Of a stretch of 64,000 bases of DNA, positions 52,700 through 63,782 are shown piece after piece. A model generated the notes under the pieces. It made no database searches. It was given only the letters and a program-made list of their open reading frames with translations, and was not told the origin of the DNA. Every line of letters begins with the position of its first letter. The stretch's first letter is position 1. Location: contig NC_092261.1 of NCBI RefSeq assembly GCF_036320965.1, positions 11,052,697-11,116,696 of the forward strand, in the 5' to 3' direction. This DNA is from Panulirus ornatus (lineage: Eukaryota > Arthropoda > Malacostraca > Decapoda > Palinuridae). A program made the translations under genes and the position numbers.

Positions 52700-52925
52700 A
52701 ATGTGACCAAGAGCAAGACGTTAGTTTTAGAAAAGTCCTGGGTAATCACCTTGTGAAGAACTACGATATTGTGGATCAGTTCAGATATTTAGGAGTAAAG
52801 GTCTTTGCCAAGAGAAATACACAAACGTATGAGTCAGCTGATCCGCCGAGAGATCAAATGGGTGTATCTGTGGTCCCGACCGGTGGACGAGGCCAACTTC
52901 CTGAGTGTTGTAGTAGCCTCATAAG
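52700..52925 (+). pseudogene. Broken RTE-like reverse transcriptase fragment
   Basis: In the forward direction, NVTKSKTLVLEKSW (the post-catalytic lysine block seen as N..KTK in LINE reverse transcriptases) is followed after a frame change by YDIVDQFRYLGVKV (the F-YLG block). A further frame change gives SQLIRREIKW, which matches the EI..R block that usually comes next. The order and spacing are those of a reverse transcriptase, but at least two frameshifts and a stop break it. It is on the opposite strand to the younger LINE at 53,015-53,845 and separated from it by a (TA)n array, so it is an independent, older insertion. Confidence 0.6.
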
Positions 52926-52937
52926 GGTAGAACGGAC

Positions 52938-52938
<1 letters not shown>

Positions 52939-53014
<76 letters not shown>
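52939..53014. repeat. (TA)n at the tail of the main LINE copy
   Basis: 76 bp, continuous with the 25-bp T-run of the LINE. Confidence 0.97.
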
Positions 53015-53031
<17 letters not shown>

Positions 53032-53845
53032 TTTTTTTTATACTTTGTCGCTGTCTCCCGCGTTTGCGAGGTAGCGCAAGGAAACAGACGAAAGAAATGG
53101 CCCAACCCCCCCCCCATACACATGTACATACACACGTCCACACACGCAAATATACATACCTACACAGCTTTCCATGGTTTACCCCAGACGCTTCACATGC
53201 CTTGATTCAATCCACTGACAGCACGTCAACCCCTGTATACCACATGACTCCAATTCACTCTATTCCTTGCCCTCCTTTCACCCTCCTGCATGTTCAGGCC
53301 CCGATCACACAAAATCTTTTTCACTCCATCTTTCCACCTCCAATTTGGTCTCCCTCTTCTCCTCGTTCCCTCCACCTCCGACACATATATCCTCTTGGTC
53401 AATCTTTCCTCACTCATTCTCTCCATGTGCCCAAACCATTTCAAAACACCCTCTTCTGCTCTCTCAACCACGCTCTTTTTATTTCCACACATCTCTCTTA
53501 CCCTTACGTTACTTACTCGATCAAACCACCTCACACCACACATTGTCCTCAAACATCTCATTTCCAGCACATCCATCCTCCTGCGCACATCTCTATCCAT
53601 AGCCCACGCCTCGCAACCATACAACATTGTTGGAACCACTATTCCCTCAAACATACCCATTTTTGCTTTCCGAGATAATGTTCTCGACTTCCACACATTT
53701 TTCAAGGCTCCCAAAATTTTCGCCCCCTCCCCCACCCTATGATCCACTTCCGCTTCCATGGTTCCATCCGCTGACAGATCCACTCCCAGATATCTAAAAC
53801 ACTTCACTTCCTCCAGTTTTTCTCCATTCAATACATATATTAAAC
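53015..53845 (-). mobile_element. RTE-like LINE, 5' truncated: reverse transcriptase C-terminus, 3' UTR and tail
   Basis: On the minus strand an open frame from about 53,840 to 53,226 encodes the end of a non-LTR reverse transcriptase. It has EEVKCFRYLGVDLSADG (the conserved F-YLG block), then PTMLYGCEAW, then VLEMRCLRTMCGVRWFDR, and finally VLKWFGHMERM and RRRGRPNWRW. This order is typical of RTE-type and related endonuclease-reverse transcriptases of invertebrates. The catalytic palm and the endonuclease are missing, so the copy is 5' truncated and cannot move by itself. The frame is unbroken over about 200 codons, implying a fairly young insertion. A 3' UTR of about 200 bp follows, ending in the tail core (53,056-53,075), then CAGCGACAAAGTAT, an A-run (T-run on the plus strand, 53,015-53,039) and (TA)n at 52,939-53,014. 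The family name is inferred from the protein motifs. Confidence 0.85.
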
Positions 53846-54249
53846 CAGATTAGCTACAGAGGAATAGAGCATTGTTGATTATGCACTCATTCATACGTAC
53901 ATACATACATACAAATATACACTGCCTAGGTCATTCGAACTTTTATTTCTGCCACTGTTATTTAGTTTTTTGGGTTCTGATAATGAAGACACATTCACCA
54001 AAAACGTTCGAATGAAGATATTAGCACATTCCTAATGGCCTTATTCGTCATCATCCAGGGGTGGCAAATCTCCCTCCACGGAGTTCTGCGGATTTATGCA
54101 CGCTCGAATATAACCTTGCGGAAATGGCTGTGAAAATCCTGACTTAGTTTTGTCGGACGGTGAAATGGAACCGTTGAGATTTAGGTCACAGGCAGGCGAT
54201 GAGGACTAGGTTTCCGGAGTTTAGTTTGAATAGGAACACATTTCTCCCT

Positions 54250-54366
<117 letters not shown>

Positions 54367-54494
54367 GTCTATATGTCTATTCATCACCCATAGTAAGAGA
54401 ACCTTTTAGCTGTTATCACACTAAATGTTACTCAGCCTTAATGGGGATATCTGGATGCCTCGCTGTGTCCAGTCATTAGCACCTTACCTCCACC

Positions 54495-54835
54495 TTTGGT
54501 TGTAAATTACTTGCCGTCATTCCAGCTTATATGTAAATCATTTACCGTTGTCCCCACTTGTGTCTTTGACATACCGTCGTCTCCACCTGTGGGTGTAAGT
54601 CGTTTACCGTTGTCCTTACCTTTGGGTGTAAATCATTTACCCTCCCACCTGTAGATGTGAATCATTTACATTCACCCTCAATTTTGGGTGTAAATCATTT
54701 AGCATTGCCTTCATCAGTGTGTGTAAAGCATTTACTGACTTCACTAGCGTGCGTAACTTATTGATCCCCCTCCCTTCCAGTGAGTGTAAATCATTTACCG
54801 TCGTCCTTTACCACGAGGTAAATCATTCTCTCACA
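54495..54835. repeat. Minisatellite, unit 31-32 bp, about eleven copies
   Basis: GTGTAAATCATTTACCGT-like starts lie at about 54,501, 54,532, 54,595, 54,627, 54,657, 54,690, 54,722, 54,752, 54,786 and 54,815, each with a CC.CCTTTGGG-type second half. Confidence 0.85.
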
Positions 54836-56634
54836 ATGGAAGTCTTTCAGAATGGGAGTCCCCCAAAGTGTGGTCCTTGAACACATTAAGATACGAGACT
54901 GAGAGAGAGTTTGTTTTGCTATGTGATAGAAATGCAGTTTCATATTTTTTTTTTAGTTAAGCCAGAGCTAGCTTTCCAAGATCACTCACCGTTACAGAGC
55001 TCGACCCACCATGACTCCTGAGATTATACAAACTTGCCATTTACGTATACGTTGAGTATGCGATAAAGTGTAATTATAAACAGTATGGAAAGCAGCAAGG
55101 AACTGGATCTCCCTAAGGAATGTAAACTATCAGCTGGTATTGTAACAAGTAATTGCTCTAAAGTCAGCATGTAATAAGCAAGAATCATGAAGGTCGAAGA
55201 ATTGGTTACACTCTAAATCAAGCGTGGAATAATAGCACAGGATGTGGTATGGGAGATTGTCTCATGAGACTATGAATAGTTTTTTGTTTTTTTACCTTCA
55301 TAAAAATTTCATTGATTACATGCGAATGTGAACCGAGAATGCGTATACAACAATAACGAGGCATTAGTAGAGAATGTGATATAAATCTGACACGGCCACG
55401 AAGCGCACGTAATCAGTATGAAAGGAAAGACCAAATGAAAGAATAATATCAGTATGTATATTCTAAGCATTAACTTCATCATTCTCTGAGGTAAATGCTA
55501 ATAAAAACGGTCTTGTAAGGAAAGATAAAGAACGACTTAAGAGCAATATCCAACTATCGAGGGCGGAAATTTTCCCGAGACGCTCTCTTACATCATATTT
55601 ACCTTGGTCGTACCTTCAGCTCAGTAACGCAATTCCCAGGCTGACTGCAAGGGTACAGAAAGGGAGTAATGCGAGCGGAAGATGGTGCATCTGCCTTTAA
55701 GTGCACTACAACATCGTCCCGCAAATCATTTTAGCATGCCTTTACGCCTCAGCGGGTGCTCTATACCGCTAGACTACACCATCTCAAGTTTTTGGTACGT
55801 AAATTTCTTATTTCTTTTCTTAAGAGTACTCTTTACTTATGGTCTAAGGGAAGGTATATTTGAAAGACTTCTAAGGCTTTAGTCTGAGGGACTTGGTCGA
55901 TCAGTGGGTACTGTCTTCATCAAGGGTCGCACAGTTTTGTTCAAGGTCCGTGCCTTCTTACTCAAGGCGTGAGTTAACCATACGTAGTGTATGCCGCAAC
56001 CATAGTAGATCAGGAGCCAAGTGTGTTCACCACATCAGAAAGGTTTTCGTTTGGAAGGCCACGTTAGAATGAACTCTCTAAGCTCATGTCTTAGAAAGAA
56101 TTGAAAGATATACTCGAAAAACGCTGCTGCATTGGTCCTGTCCTATCCCTGAAGGTGTTAACATCTATAAGACTTTGTTTAAAGTGCTCGCCCCGGCCCC
56201 TGCAGGGAGCAAATGAACTTTAAAACTGGGTTTCCACACCTCCGCTTGGGGAACGCATTTTGGATAAAGGCTAGTAGAGTGGGAACTCTGCTTGAATGGG
56301 AACCGTTTTAAAAGAAAAAGCTGCTAGCTAGCCGTCTTGATTTTTTTCTAATCGTGCTGAAATTAGTAGTTATCCTTAGACACTAATCTAATAAAATGGA
56401 AAACGTCATCATACACCAGGAGTACGTTAGTAGTAAGACGCTAAGGAGGAAAGAGTAAGGCCTTGTGCAGCAGGATGTCCAGCAGGGGGCGGCGAATCCG
56501 TATTGCACCCAGACATCCAGCAAGCAGCCTAGCCATCCAGCCGGATGACCAGAAGGCAGTTGTGTACCCATCGGGCAACAAACAAAATCAGAAAAGAAAG
56601 CGCACTTGCCCTGAGTGGTTCTTTAACCACGGCT
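54836..56634. other. No gene; possible tRNA-like fragment on the minus strand
   Basis: GATGGTGTAGTCTAGCGGTA (minus, about 55,785) resembles a tRNA D-arm, but no B box follows at the right distance. Confidence 0.35.
55905..55975. repeat. Dispersed 21-bp unit cluster, diverged
   Basis: CATCAAGGGTCGCACAGTTT, TGTTCAAGGTCCGTGCC and CTTACTCAAGGCGTGAG give three units at about 21-22 bp spacing. Confidence 0.45.
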
Positions 56635-56721
56635 GGATGGCCCTCTATGGCAACGTGAGGCGTGGATGGCCCTCTACGGCAACGTGAGGCGTGGATGGCC
56701 CTCTATGGCAACCGAGGCGTG
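56635..56721. repeat. Minisatellite, 29-bp unit, three copies
   Basis: GGATGGCCCTCTATGGCAAC plus GTGAGGCGT starts at 56,635, 56,664 and 56,693. The copies differ by one or two bases. Confidence 0.92.
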
Positions 56722-57020
56722 GAGTAAAGACAAGACCTGCCTTCCAGTTTCAAAAAGCACATCGGCAAATAGGGTCGCGGATTACCCACCTTAGGGCAAA
56801 ACGTTGTACCAGAGTTAGTCATCGTTCATCGTCAAGCTCAAATAAAGGCAAACCCATAAAGAAATATCCATAAATATCGGCCAAGACTGGCGCCCATCCC
56901 TTGTATCTAACGAACCAAATAACAGCCTTCCGCTCTGCAGCTGTGAGTTCGATTAGTTACAAGCTCTTCTAAGCAAACGAGGCGCATTGTCGATCACTGA
57001 AGCCGAAACATTGCCAAACA

Positions 57021-57300
57021 ATGGTGGTTGGTGGATGGAGAATAGTGGGTAACCTCCAGCCCAGGGCCGGGGGCAGATTAATGGTGGCTGACCTGGGGCT
57101 TAGGGTGGGTAGTGGCCGTAAGGGTGTTGGTGGTCGCTGGGGATGGAGTTGTGGTTGTTGCGTTTGGAGGTGGTTCTTGGGGTGGGTGGTAATGGTTGGG
57201 GTTGACGGTACACGATTGTTGGGTTGGGTGGTAGCTTTGGAGGAGGATAGTGGGCAGTTATTGGGTTGGGTGGTGGAGCTGCTAGGTTGTAGATGGTGAA
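57021..57300. repeat. G-rich degenerate tract, possible G-quadruplexes
   Basis: Variants of TTGGGTTGGGTGGT recur (57,182-57,200, 57,218-57,232, 57,259-57,275). The plus strand has strong G skew over 280 bp. No coding signs beyond low-complexity Gly/Trp/Val. Confidence 0.55.
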
Positions 57301-57589
57301 AATAGCTGGATAGGAAGGTACTGGTAGATCTAGTGTTTGTAGTGGTGAGAAGTCATCACTGCGGTGGTGATGATAAACTTAACATACGAGGCAGTTGTTT
57401 GGCTCAAAATACCTAAATAAAACTTCATCGTTGTTCCGAAATCCACTAAAAGAGAACATCGTCTTCTAAATAGTCCAGTGGACAAGTTCTGAGGCATTTC
57501 CTTGAGACAGTGCATCACGGCATCAACCCCTCTGTCTAGCCAGTGGGACCGGAGCGTCGTGTGATAACCTCCAGACCCATAAAATCATA

Positions 57590-57900
57590 CCATCAGGTTC
57601 ACACCAATGCTCCTAGAATAACCGAAGTCATAAAATCTGCTCAGGACTAACTTCAGGGCCCCAATAACGTTCTTTGGTAACCACCAGAAGAGAGCAATTT
57701 CAGAGTGACGTTCATAACTATAATCCCCAGTAGAACAACCAAGAGAGCTCTCACCACGCCGCGAAAATGCTAGCAGAGCCGTAAACCCCACTAGAACAGC
57801 AATGAAAGCCACAACCTTCTTGGAGAACAACTGGCACAGTCACAACATCCATATGGAACAGCCATAAGAGCCACAAAAAGTGATTTCAGAACAGTTTACC
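57590..57900. repeat. Degenerate ~60-bp tandem repeat
   Basis: CCCCAGTAGAACAACCAAGAG (57,727), CCCCACTAGAACAGCAATGA (57,786) and CCATATGGAACAGCCATAAG (57,848) recur about every 60 bp, with weaker units before them. It explains the 81-codon frame on the minus strand. Confidence 0.5.
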
Positions 57901-58968
57901 GTAAAACACCGCCTAAACACAACTAACAGACATTAACACCATGTGACAACACCACAACACCGTCCAAAAATACTTGGCGTGGTTGTTGTGTCGTCAGGCT
58001 CAAACATCGCCCTACAATACAGAATAGGCCGGAACCCTCTGTCGCATTCCAAGTGAGTCAGGAGAGACTATATAGCACCTCTCTTATGTCCCAGAGGCCC
58101 TTACCGGTCGAGGGGACGTTACAAGACCCTTCTGTTGATCCTTCCCCCAATCCCTTGACAGTCGTAGTACGAGGCGTTCCCTAGTTATTACCATAGCTGT
58201 TGCTGTTCTGGTGTAGGGGGGAGCTGTCGTCCACTCGCTGGCAAGTCACGTACTCTGTGTCCGTCAGTGATTGTGTGTTAGTCTGTCTTGTCTATCTGGG
58301 GGTTGTCAGCGACTCATTCTATCTTGTTTTTGGGGAGGCTGTCTTTGTTATTCCCTCTCGTCGTCTAACATCTCAATCGTTTTAAAGGGTGACCTTATTT
58401 CATCATAACATTTTATAAGTTTCATCAAAGTTACAGGTCCAACTGCTGCTTGCCGAGTTATCTGCTTGCTTATATACATCATGCTTTCGATACTTATGGA
58501 TTTCAAGGTGTCTTTGTCGTAAGTAATGCACACTCATCAGATGACAGATCCTGTAGTTTTCACTATAGCAGTTAGTATGGGCTAACAAGTTACCGTATCT
58601 CATAGTAGGTATAGATGGAAAAAAAAAACTATCTGCATGCGCCAGAAAATTCATTAACTATCATACATAAAACCAGAAAAATAGGACCGATCCATTGTTG
58701 ACTTTACTATTAGTTTCAAATCATGTTTTCCTTTGTCCTCTCGATGTTTTTAGGTAAAAGAGCATTTAACCATAAGAGTCGAGGATTTACAGCATTTACA
58801 TCGAGGAATACAGCATTGTTAGCTTCTGAATAGCAAAGTAACCATAAAGGAACAAGATTTTTGATACAAGTTGATATATAACATCAAAGGCTCAGCTTAA
58901 TGATAAAAGCCCTCACTCAGGCCAGGTTTTAAAAAAACTACAGGGGACAATATCAAGAAGGAAAAAAT

Positions 58969-59214
58969 CTAGAGAAAAAAAAAAAGTAAGGGAAAAAGTG
59001 TGCGAAGACAAGAGGTGAAAAGAAAGGAGGATAAGTGTATGGAAGAAAGATACATTAAGTCTCGCCCGGTAACTTTAGTTTTAATGAGACAGGCAGCAAG
59101 GCCAACAATCCTGACAGAGATGTCTCCTCCAGAATTCTGGTGTTCATTCTTTGAATTCACAAAGTTTGTGTTGCCGGAATTCTCAAGGGAAGAAGGACGT
59201 CCGCCAGAGATGTT
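58969..59214 (-). CDS. Candidate exon or terminal exon, uncertain
   Basis: On the minus strand a (TC)n tract leads into CTAATTTTTCACTTTCCACAG, a strong acceptor with a branch-like CTAAT, at 59,215. From there a frame stays open to a stop at about 58,969. The first ~55 codons (NISGGRPSSLENSGN..., then NEHQNSGGDISVRIVGLAAC) have coding-like third positions, while the last ~20 are Phe/Leu-rich and look non-coding. No good donor is visible inside; the best is a weak gtatct after GRDL. It could be a terminal exon, an exon with a poor donor, or chance. No family recognised. Confidence 0.27.
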   Translation of the reverse strand, partial: NISGGRPSSLENSGNTNFVNSKNEHQNSGGDISVRIVGLAACLIKTKVTGRDLMYLSSIHLSSFLFTSCLRTLFPLLFFFL

Positions 59215-59233
59215 CTGTGGAAAGTGAAAAATT

Positions 59234-59238
<5 letters not shown>

Positions 59239-59278
<40 letters not shown>
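59239..59278. repeat. (GA)n microsatellite
   Basis: 40 bp; on the minus strand it supplies the pyrimidine tract before the candidate exon at 59,214. Confidence 0.96.
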
Positions 59279-59281
<3 letters not shown>

Positions 59282-59403
59282 CATATGATGCACATTACAA
59301 ATCAAGCAGTCAAGAATAACATCTCACCGGAGGTGGTCTTTTAGCAAAACCGAACGAGACGGGACACTCTCCAAAAATGTTGTCGAAGTGTTAGAAAGAA
59401 AAG

Positions 59404-59405
<2 letters not shown>

Positions 59406-59455
<50 letters not shown>

Positions 59456-59482
59456 GGGTGGGGGGTGGAGAGAGAGAGAGAG
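59406..59482. repeat. (GA)n, interrupted by a G-rich spacer
   Basis: GA to 59,452, AGGGGGTGGGGGGTG, then GA to 59,482. Confidence 0.95.
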
Positions 59483-59753
59483 GATTTATTACGTTGCTCG
59501 CGACAAAATAAATGTGAGCCGACGTGTGTGGGAGTGGCCTACACACTTCACTAGCCCCCATGGCCTCACCACTCTCAAGAGTTGAGGAGACCCGGTGAAA
59601 CATCCACTCCCGCCTCGTCCTCACACCCTCACCCAGCGCGGTCCGCCGCCTCATCCAGCGACTTCATAACACACGCAAGGATATGGCATTAGCCTCACTC
59701 TTCTTATGATGAAGTGTTTATGTTTTATAACTGTACCAGTATTTTGGATTAAC

Positions 59754-59756
<3 letters not shown>

Positions 59757-59837
<81 letters not shown>
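59757..59837. repeat. (TA)n microsatellite
   Basis: 81-bp array. Confidence 0.97.
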
Positions 59838-59839
<2 letters not shown>

Positions 59840-61044
59840 TGTGTATATTCTTTCTTTTTTTAAGAAAAAGGTATCGACAGTGTTTCAAGAGAAACATACA
59901 AGATGCGGACATGAAAATACGGTATTTTGGTCCTGCAAGAGAGAGAACAGTGGGCAAGGAACTGTAGTTTATTACAAATTGGCTGGACCTGCAGGAGTGT
60001 TGCTGCAGAGGCTGGCCAGGCTACCTCCAAGGCTGCTCTCTTTCTTTGTAGGAGGAAAGGAGTGAATGAGCACTGGGAAAGTCTTGGACAAAGAAGAAAG
60101 TGGGATGGATCATTAGAAAGAAAAGGAAAGTACAGTATGTTCAAAATGAAATGTGCGAAATGCAGGAACACGCGTACAAGATGCAAAATATATCGCAGGC
60201 AGATGTGAAGCGAGTTTTTTTTAGAAAGTATGACAGTATGCTGCTCAGTGTCGGTTATGTTCTAGACTGTGAGGAAGCACTGTGGAACAAGTGGATTAGT
60301 AAGGGTAGAGAGAGAATCATTCGTGAGTTTCTGTTTGTTGTTTACTTCTAGGGTGTTACGGGGAGAAAGTTTTACGCTGATGCTGGCCCCGTCTCTTAAA
60401 GTATACCATGTCCTCTACTGTTATATGTGTACACATAGGTAGTTATGTAGGTATAAACAGAATTCGACTCGTCTGTTGATAACAGCTGTTGCTATTGTTT
60501 GTTGTTGATCTGCCTGCGATTCCTCTCCATTTGTCTGCGTTGCTCTCCCTACGGGATTACTTTGCTAGAATTTATCTAGATTATTTCTAGAACTGTATTT
60601 TTTCATTCATGTGAAAAGAAATAAATGTACATTCCTTCAACATTTGTAGGCTTTTCAGCCAGACTAAACGGTGTTAATTCGTTTTTTCTCGAAAAGCGAA
60701 AGAATGCCAGATTGTAAACACGTAAGAAAAATATTCATCACGCCTCTGTGATCTCTCTTGTTTTTTCGGGGTTTTGCGAGTTTATGAGTATATTATGGAT
60801 AAAGTTAGATAATGAAGTAGTGTACTACTTCGTAATGAGGTACTGGAGGAACATTTTCATAACGCGGGGGTAACTTAATGGGATCCATTTCCATGGAAAG
60901 AATATCAATGACTTTGTCCGAGTTGAACGTTTTATGTACATATACATATAAAGGAATATACGAAGGCTTGTGAAACAGGAAGACAAGATGATAGTGAGAT
61001 AGACAGGCTGACAAACAGATAGAAAAGGCAGAGGAACTGCTTCA
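59838..61044. other. No gene confirmed
   Basis: A plus-strand frame at 60,100-60,351 ends with KYDSMLLSVGYVLDCEEAL-type sequence that looks less random than most. It lacks splice or start support and matches nothing I know. Confidence 0.3.
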
Positions 61045-61068
61045 CACACACAAACACACACACAAGGA

Positions 61069-61157
<89 letters not shown>

Positions 61158-61158
61158 A
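61045..61158. repeat. (CA)n, then compound (TA)n(TG)n
   Basis: CA 61,045-61,063, TA 61,073-61,139, TG to 61,158. Confidence 0.96.
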
Positions 61159-62277
61159 AGTTGATAAACTAACACGTGCATGAAGCCTCACGAGGGCGTA
61201 CCTGCCAGAGGGGCGAACAGGTGCTCGCTCCGTCGAGACCGATCCTTCACCCCATGAAATTTCCCCCCCACTTCCCGGGCTACGCGCTCGTGTACCTTTT
61301 TCCTCGTTAAGCTCTGCTGTAAACAGGTTGTGTACCCCATGCATCCCCCAATCCCACCTCTTTATCCTCAAGGCCGACAGGAACAGCTTGGGATTATTTT
61401 TTTTTCTAATGCTTGAATAATTTGATTCTTATACAAAAGGTGTTCTTATATCCTGCAAAGGACCATGCTTATAGATTATTTGGACACTATGAGTTTTCCC
61501 ATGTTAGAAATTCTTGTCTTATTATAAAGTTTATACTTTAAAAATGTATTAATCATTTCGATAATTGGTAGATATAAAAAGACATGGTTGAATTTACATA
61601 TATTTCAATCTCCCTCTGCAGTGAATGTTTTCATTAAATTTTGTAACAGTATCTAGAAGGTTTAGTTCCTTTTTTGGTTCAGGTGTTTACGCAAACGACT
61701 ATCGACATTTTGAAATGTGTTAAGGCAATATTTATAAAATGTAGCCTACATTGTCGTGGCGAAGGGATGAAAAGGCTCGGGAATAGTGAATTTGTTTACA
61801 AAATCGTTGGATAAGATGGGCTTTAACTACCAAGTATAACTGTTGCCTCACGCGGGTTCGGTGTCATCCAGTAACATCGTTGCCTGGGTGGGAGTTGTCA
61901 AGTATGGCGCAATTTTCAGTTTTACAGCTTATCTTTTATTAATCACTTAGCAAGTTTCAGAGGATGTTGCGCTATGTTTTCGCTACAGGTAAAGAATATA
62001 CCGAATGAAACTTTTGTCCTCTGTATATGACGAATTGATTAGTGAATTGTATTGCACGTTAAAGTTGGTATATTAAACTTCCCACAATAATAGACACATG
62101 ACATTTCCCTTCGCATCAACGCTAACGCATAAATGTAATGAATTGTAATGTGTTAAATTTGTATCGTTTGTAATGCTCTTTGCTTCCAGACCATGTTGAT
62201 GATAACGCAGTCAAACAAATTATTAATCTTCATATTTAAACTCCCTTGCTGTTTATTGTCCGAGTTCTAACGATAAA

Positions 62278-62278
<1 letters not shown>
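61159..62278. other. No gene seen
   Basis: AT-rich unique-looking sequence without repeats or motifs that I can support. Confidence 0.5.

Positions 62279-62331
<53 letters not shown>
62279..62331. repeat. (TA)n microsatellite
   Basis: 53-bp array. Confidence 0.97.
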
Positions 62332-62334
<3 letters not shown>

Positions 62335-62503
62335 AGCTGTACAAGATTCCACCTACAAGTAGTAATATCGCGAGCGATATCATCGTCAGCCGACGGAAAA
62401 AGATTAATGTCGTCAAGGATCTTTTCGCCCCGGAAGAGGCCACTTTATCCTGCTCACACGCCCGTAGAGCGCTTTCGAAACTGCAAAAGCCTCATAAAAA
62501 GCG

Positions 62504-62504
<1 letters not shown>

Positions 62505-62597
<93 letters not shown>

Positions 62598-62599
62598 AC
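62505..62599. repeat. Compound (TA)n(TG)n
   Basis: TA to 62,577, then TG to 62,599. Confidence 0.97.
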
Positions 62600-63189
62600 T
62601 CTCTGAGAAACACCCCTAGGAAAAGGAAGCACCAGAATCCTGAGTGCTTTCGTGCATTAACACTTCAGAAAAAACTAGTTATATAGAGAGAAAATATATA
62701 CAATAGAAGTTATGTGTACAGAGCCGAAAGTAGGGTCTGAGAAGCCTCGCCTTAACATTCTCAAGGTTTCCCTCCAAAATCTTGCTCGTCCTCTTTCAGC
62801 CCGACGCGTCACTCCGCCCGCCAGATCACTGTCGTCACTGATTGGCTGAAAACATAATCAGCTTTACGCAAAGAAAATGTTTGGATAAAAAATTGGCGGG
62901 AACGAAATCTATTGGGTTTGGGCCGTCGGTGCTTACAATAGGTTTATGACGTTAGCTTTTCCCAAGGCCACATGTGACCAGTTTCTCCACTACAGTACGT
63001 AATTTTCCAAAATTTTGTATTGTTCAGAATATCTGAAAGAGATGCTAGGAAATCGATTATGCCATTATTTGTTTTGTTTGTTATCTTGAGTTATGTCGTG
63101 TAATTTGCCTTTATTGTGGTCGAAGATATTTGTTTAAGGTGCTGAGGTTTTAAAAATGACTTACAAATACTAATGATAATATTAGATAT

Positions 63190-63207
63190 AGTAATTAATT
63201 ATTATTA

Positions 63208-63238
<31 letters not shown>

Positions 63239-63285
63239 CATCATCATTGTTATTATTAATAATAATAATAATGATAATAATAATG

Positions 63286-63325
<40 letters not shown>
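63190..63325. repeat. (ATT)n-(TAA)n-(ATT)n array with internal self-complementarity
   Basis: ATTATTATT blocks (63,197-63,258) change to AATAATAATAATGATAATAA (63,259-63,287) and back to ATTATTATT (63,288-63,321). The middle block can pair with either flank. Confidence 0.9.
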
Positions 63326-63327
<2 letters not shown>

Positions 63328-63782
63328 GATTTCTAGAGGTTGTTAATCGTAACCGTTAAAAGGGGTAAAACCAGCAAGACGACACTGCTAGCGAACTAGA
63401 GTGGGCGTGATGCCTCAAGGTAACTACATTGATTTTGACACGACCCATTCATATGTACCTGTAAAAAAGGAGGGAATGTAGGCACTTAAGTCTGGTTAAA
63501 GACTTACTCCACATTGAAGCCAAGGGTACCCTTCCAACACATTCAAACCAAACACTCATTAAGCTTGATAAGGTCAATAAACACATCATCAAAATTTGGT
63601 TATGCACTTATGATCCTTTTACACTAAACAAACACTTAATTAGCAGACCATCACGATTGATACGCCCAGCACACACTTAAACAATACACTTGAATTAAGT
63701 GGTACACTCTCTCAACACTCTAATCACGCAATATACCGTAACCAGGCAACACAGAATCGCTATGCCCGAACCATGTAACATT

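Noticed and set aside
53064..53742. Plus-strand frames of 110-204 codons
   Set aside because: Shadows of the LINE reverse transcriptase on the minus strand.
55725..55790. tRNA gene on the minus strand
   Set aside because: A D-arm-like segment is present but no T-arm or B box and no acceptor stem pairing.
57585..57830. 81-codon minus-strand frame starting MFSKKVVAFIAVLVGF, like a signal peptide
   Set aside because: It lies in a degenerate ~60-bp tandem repeat; the hydrophobic start is one unit of that repeat.
60100..60351. 83-codon plus-strand frame ending in a coding-like stretch
   Set aside because: No start context, splice sites or recognised motif; left as unassigned.
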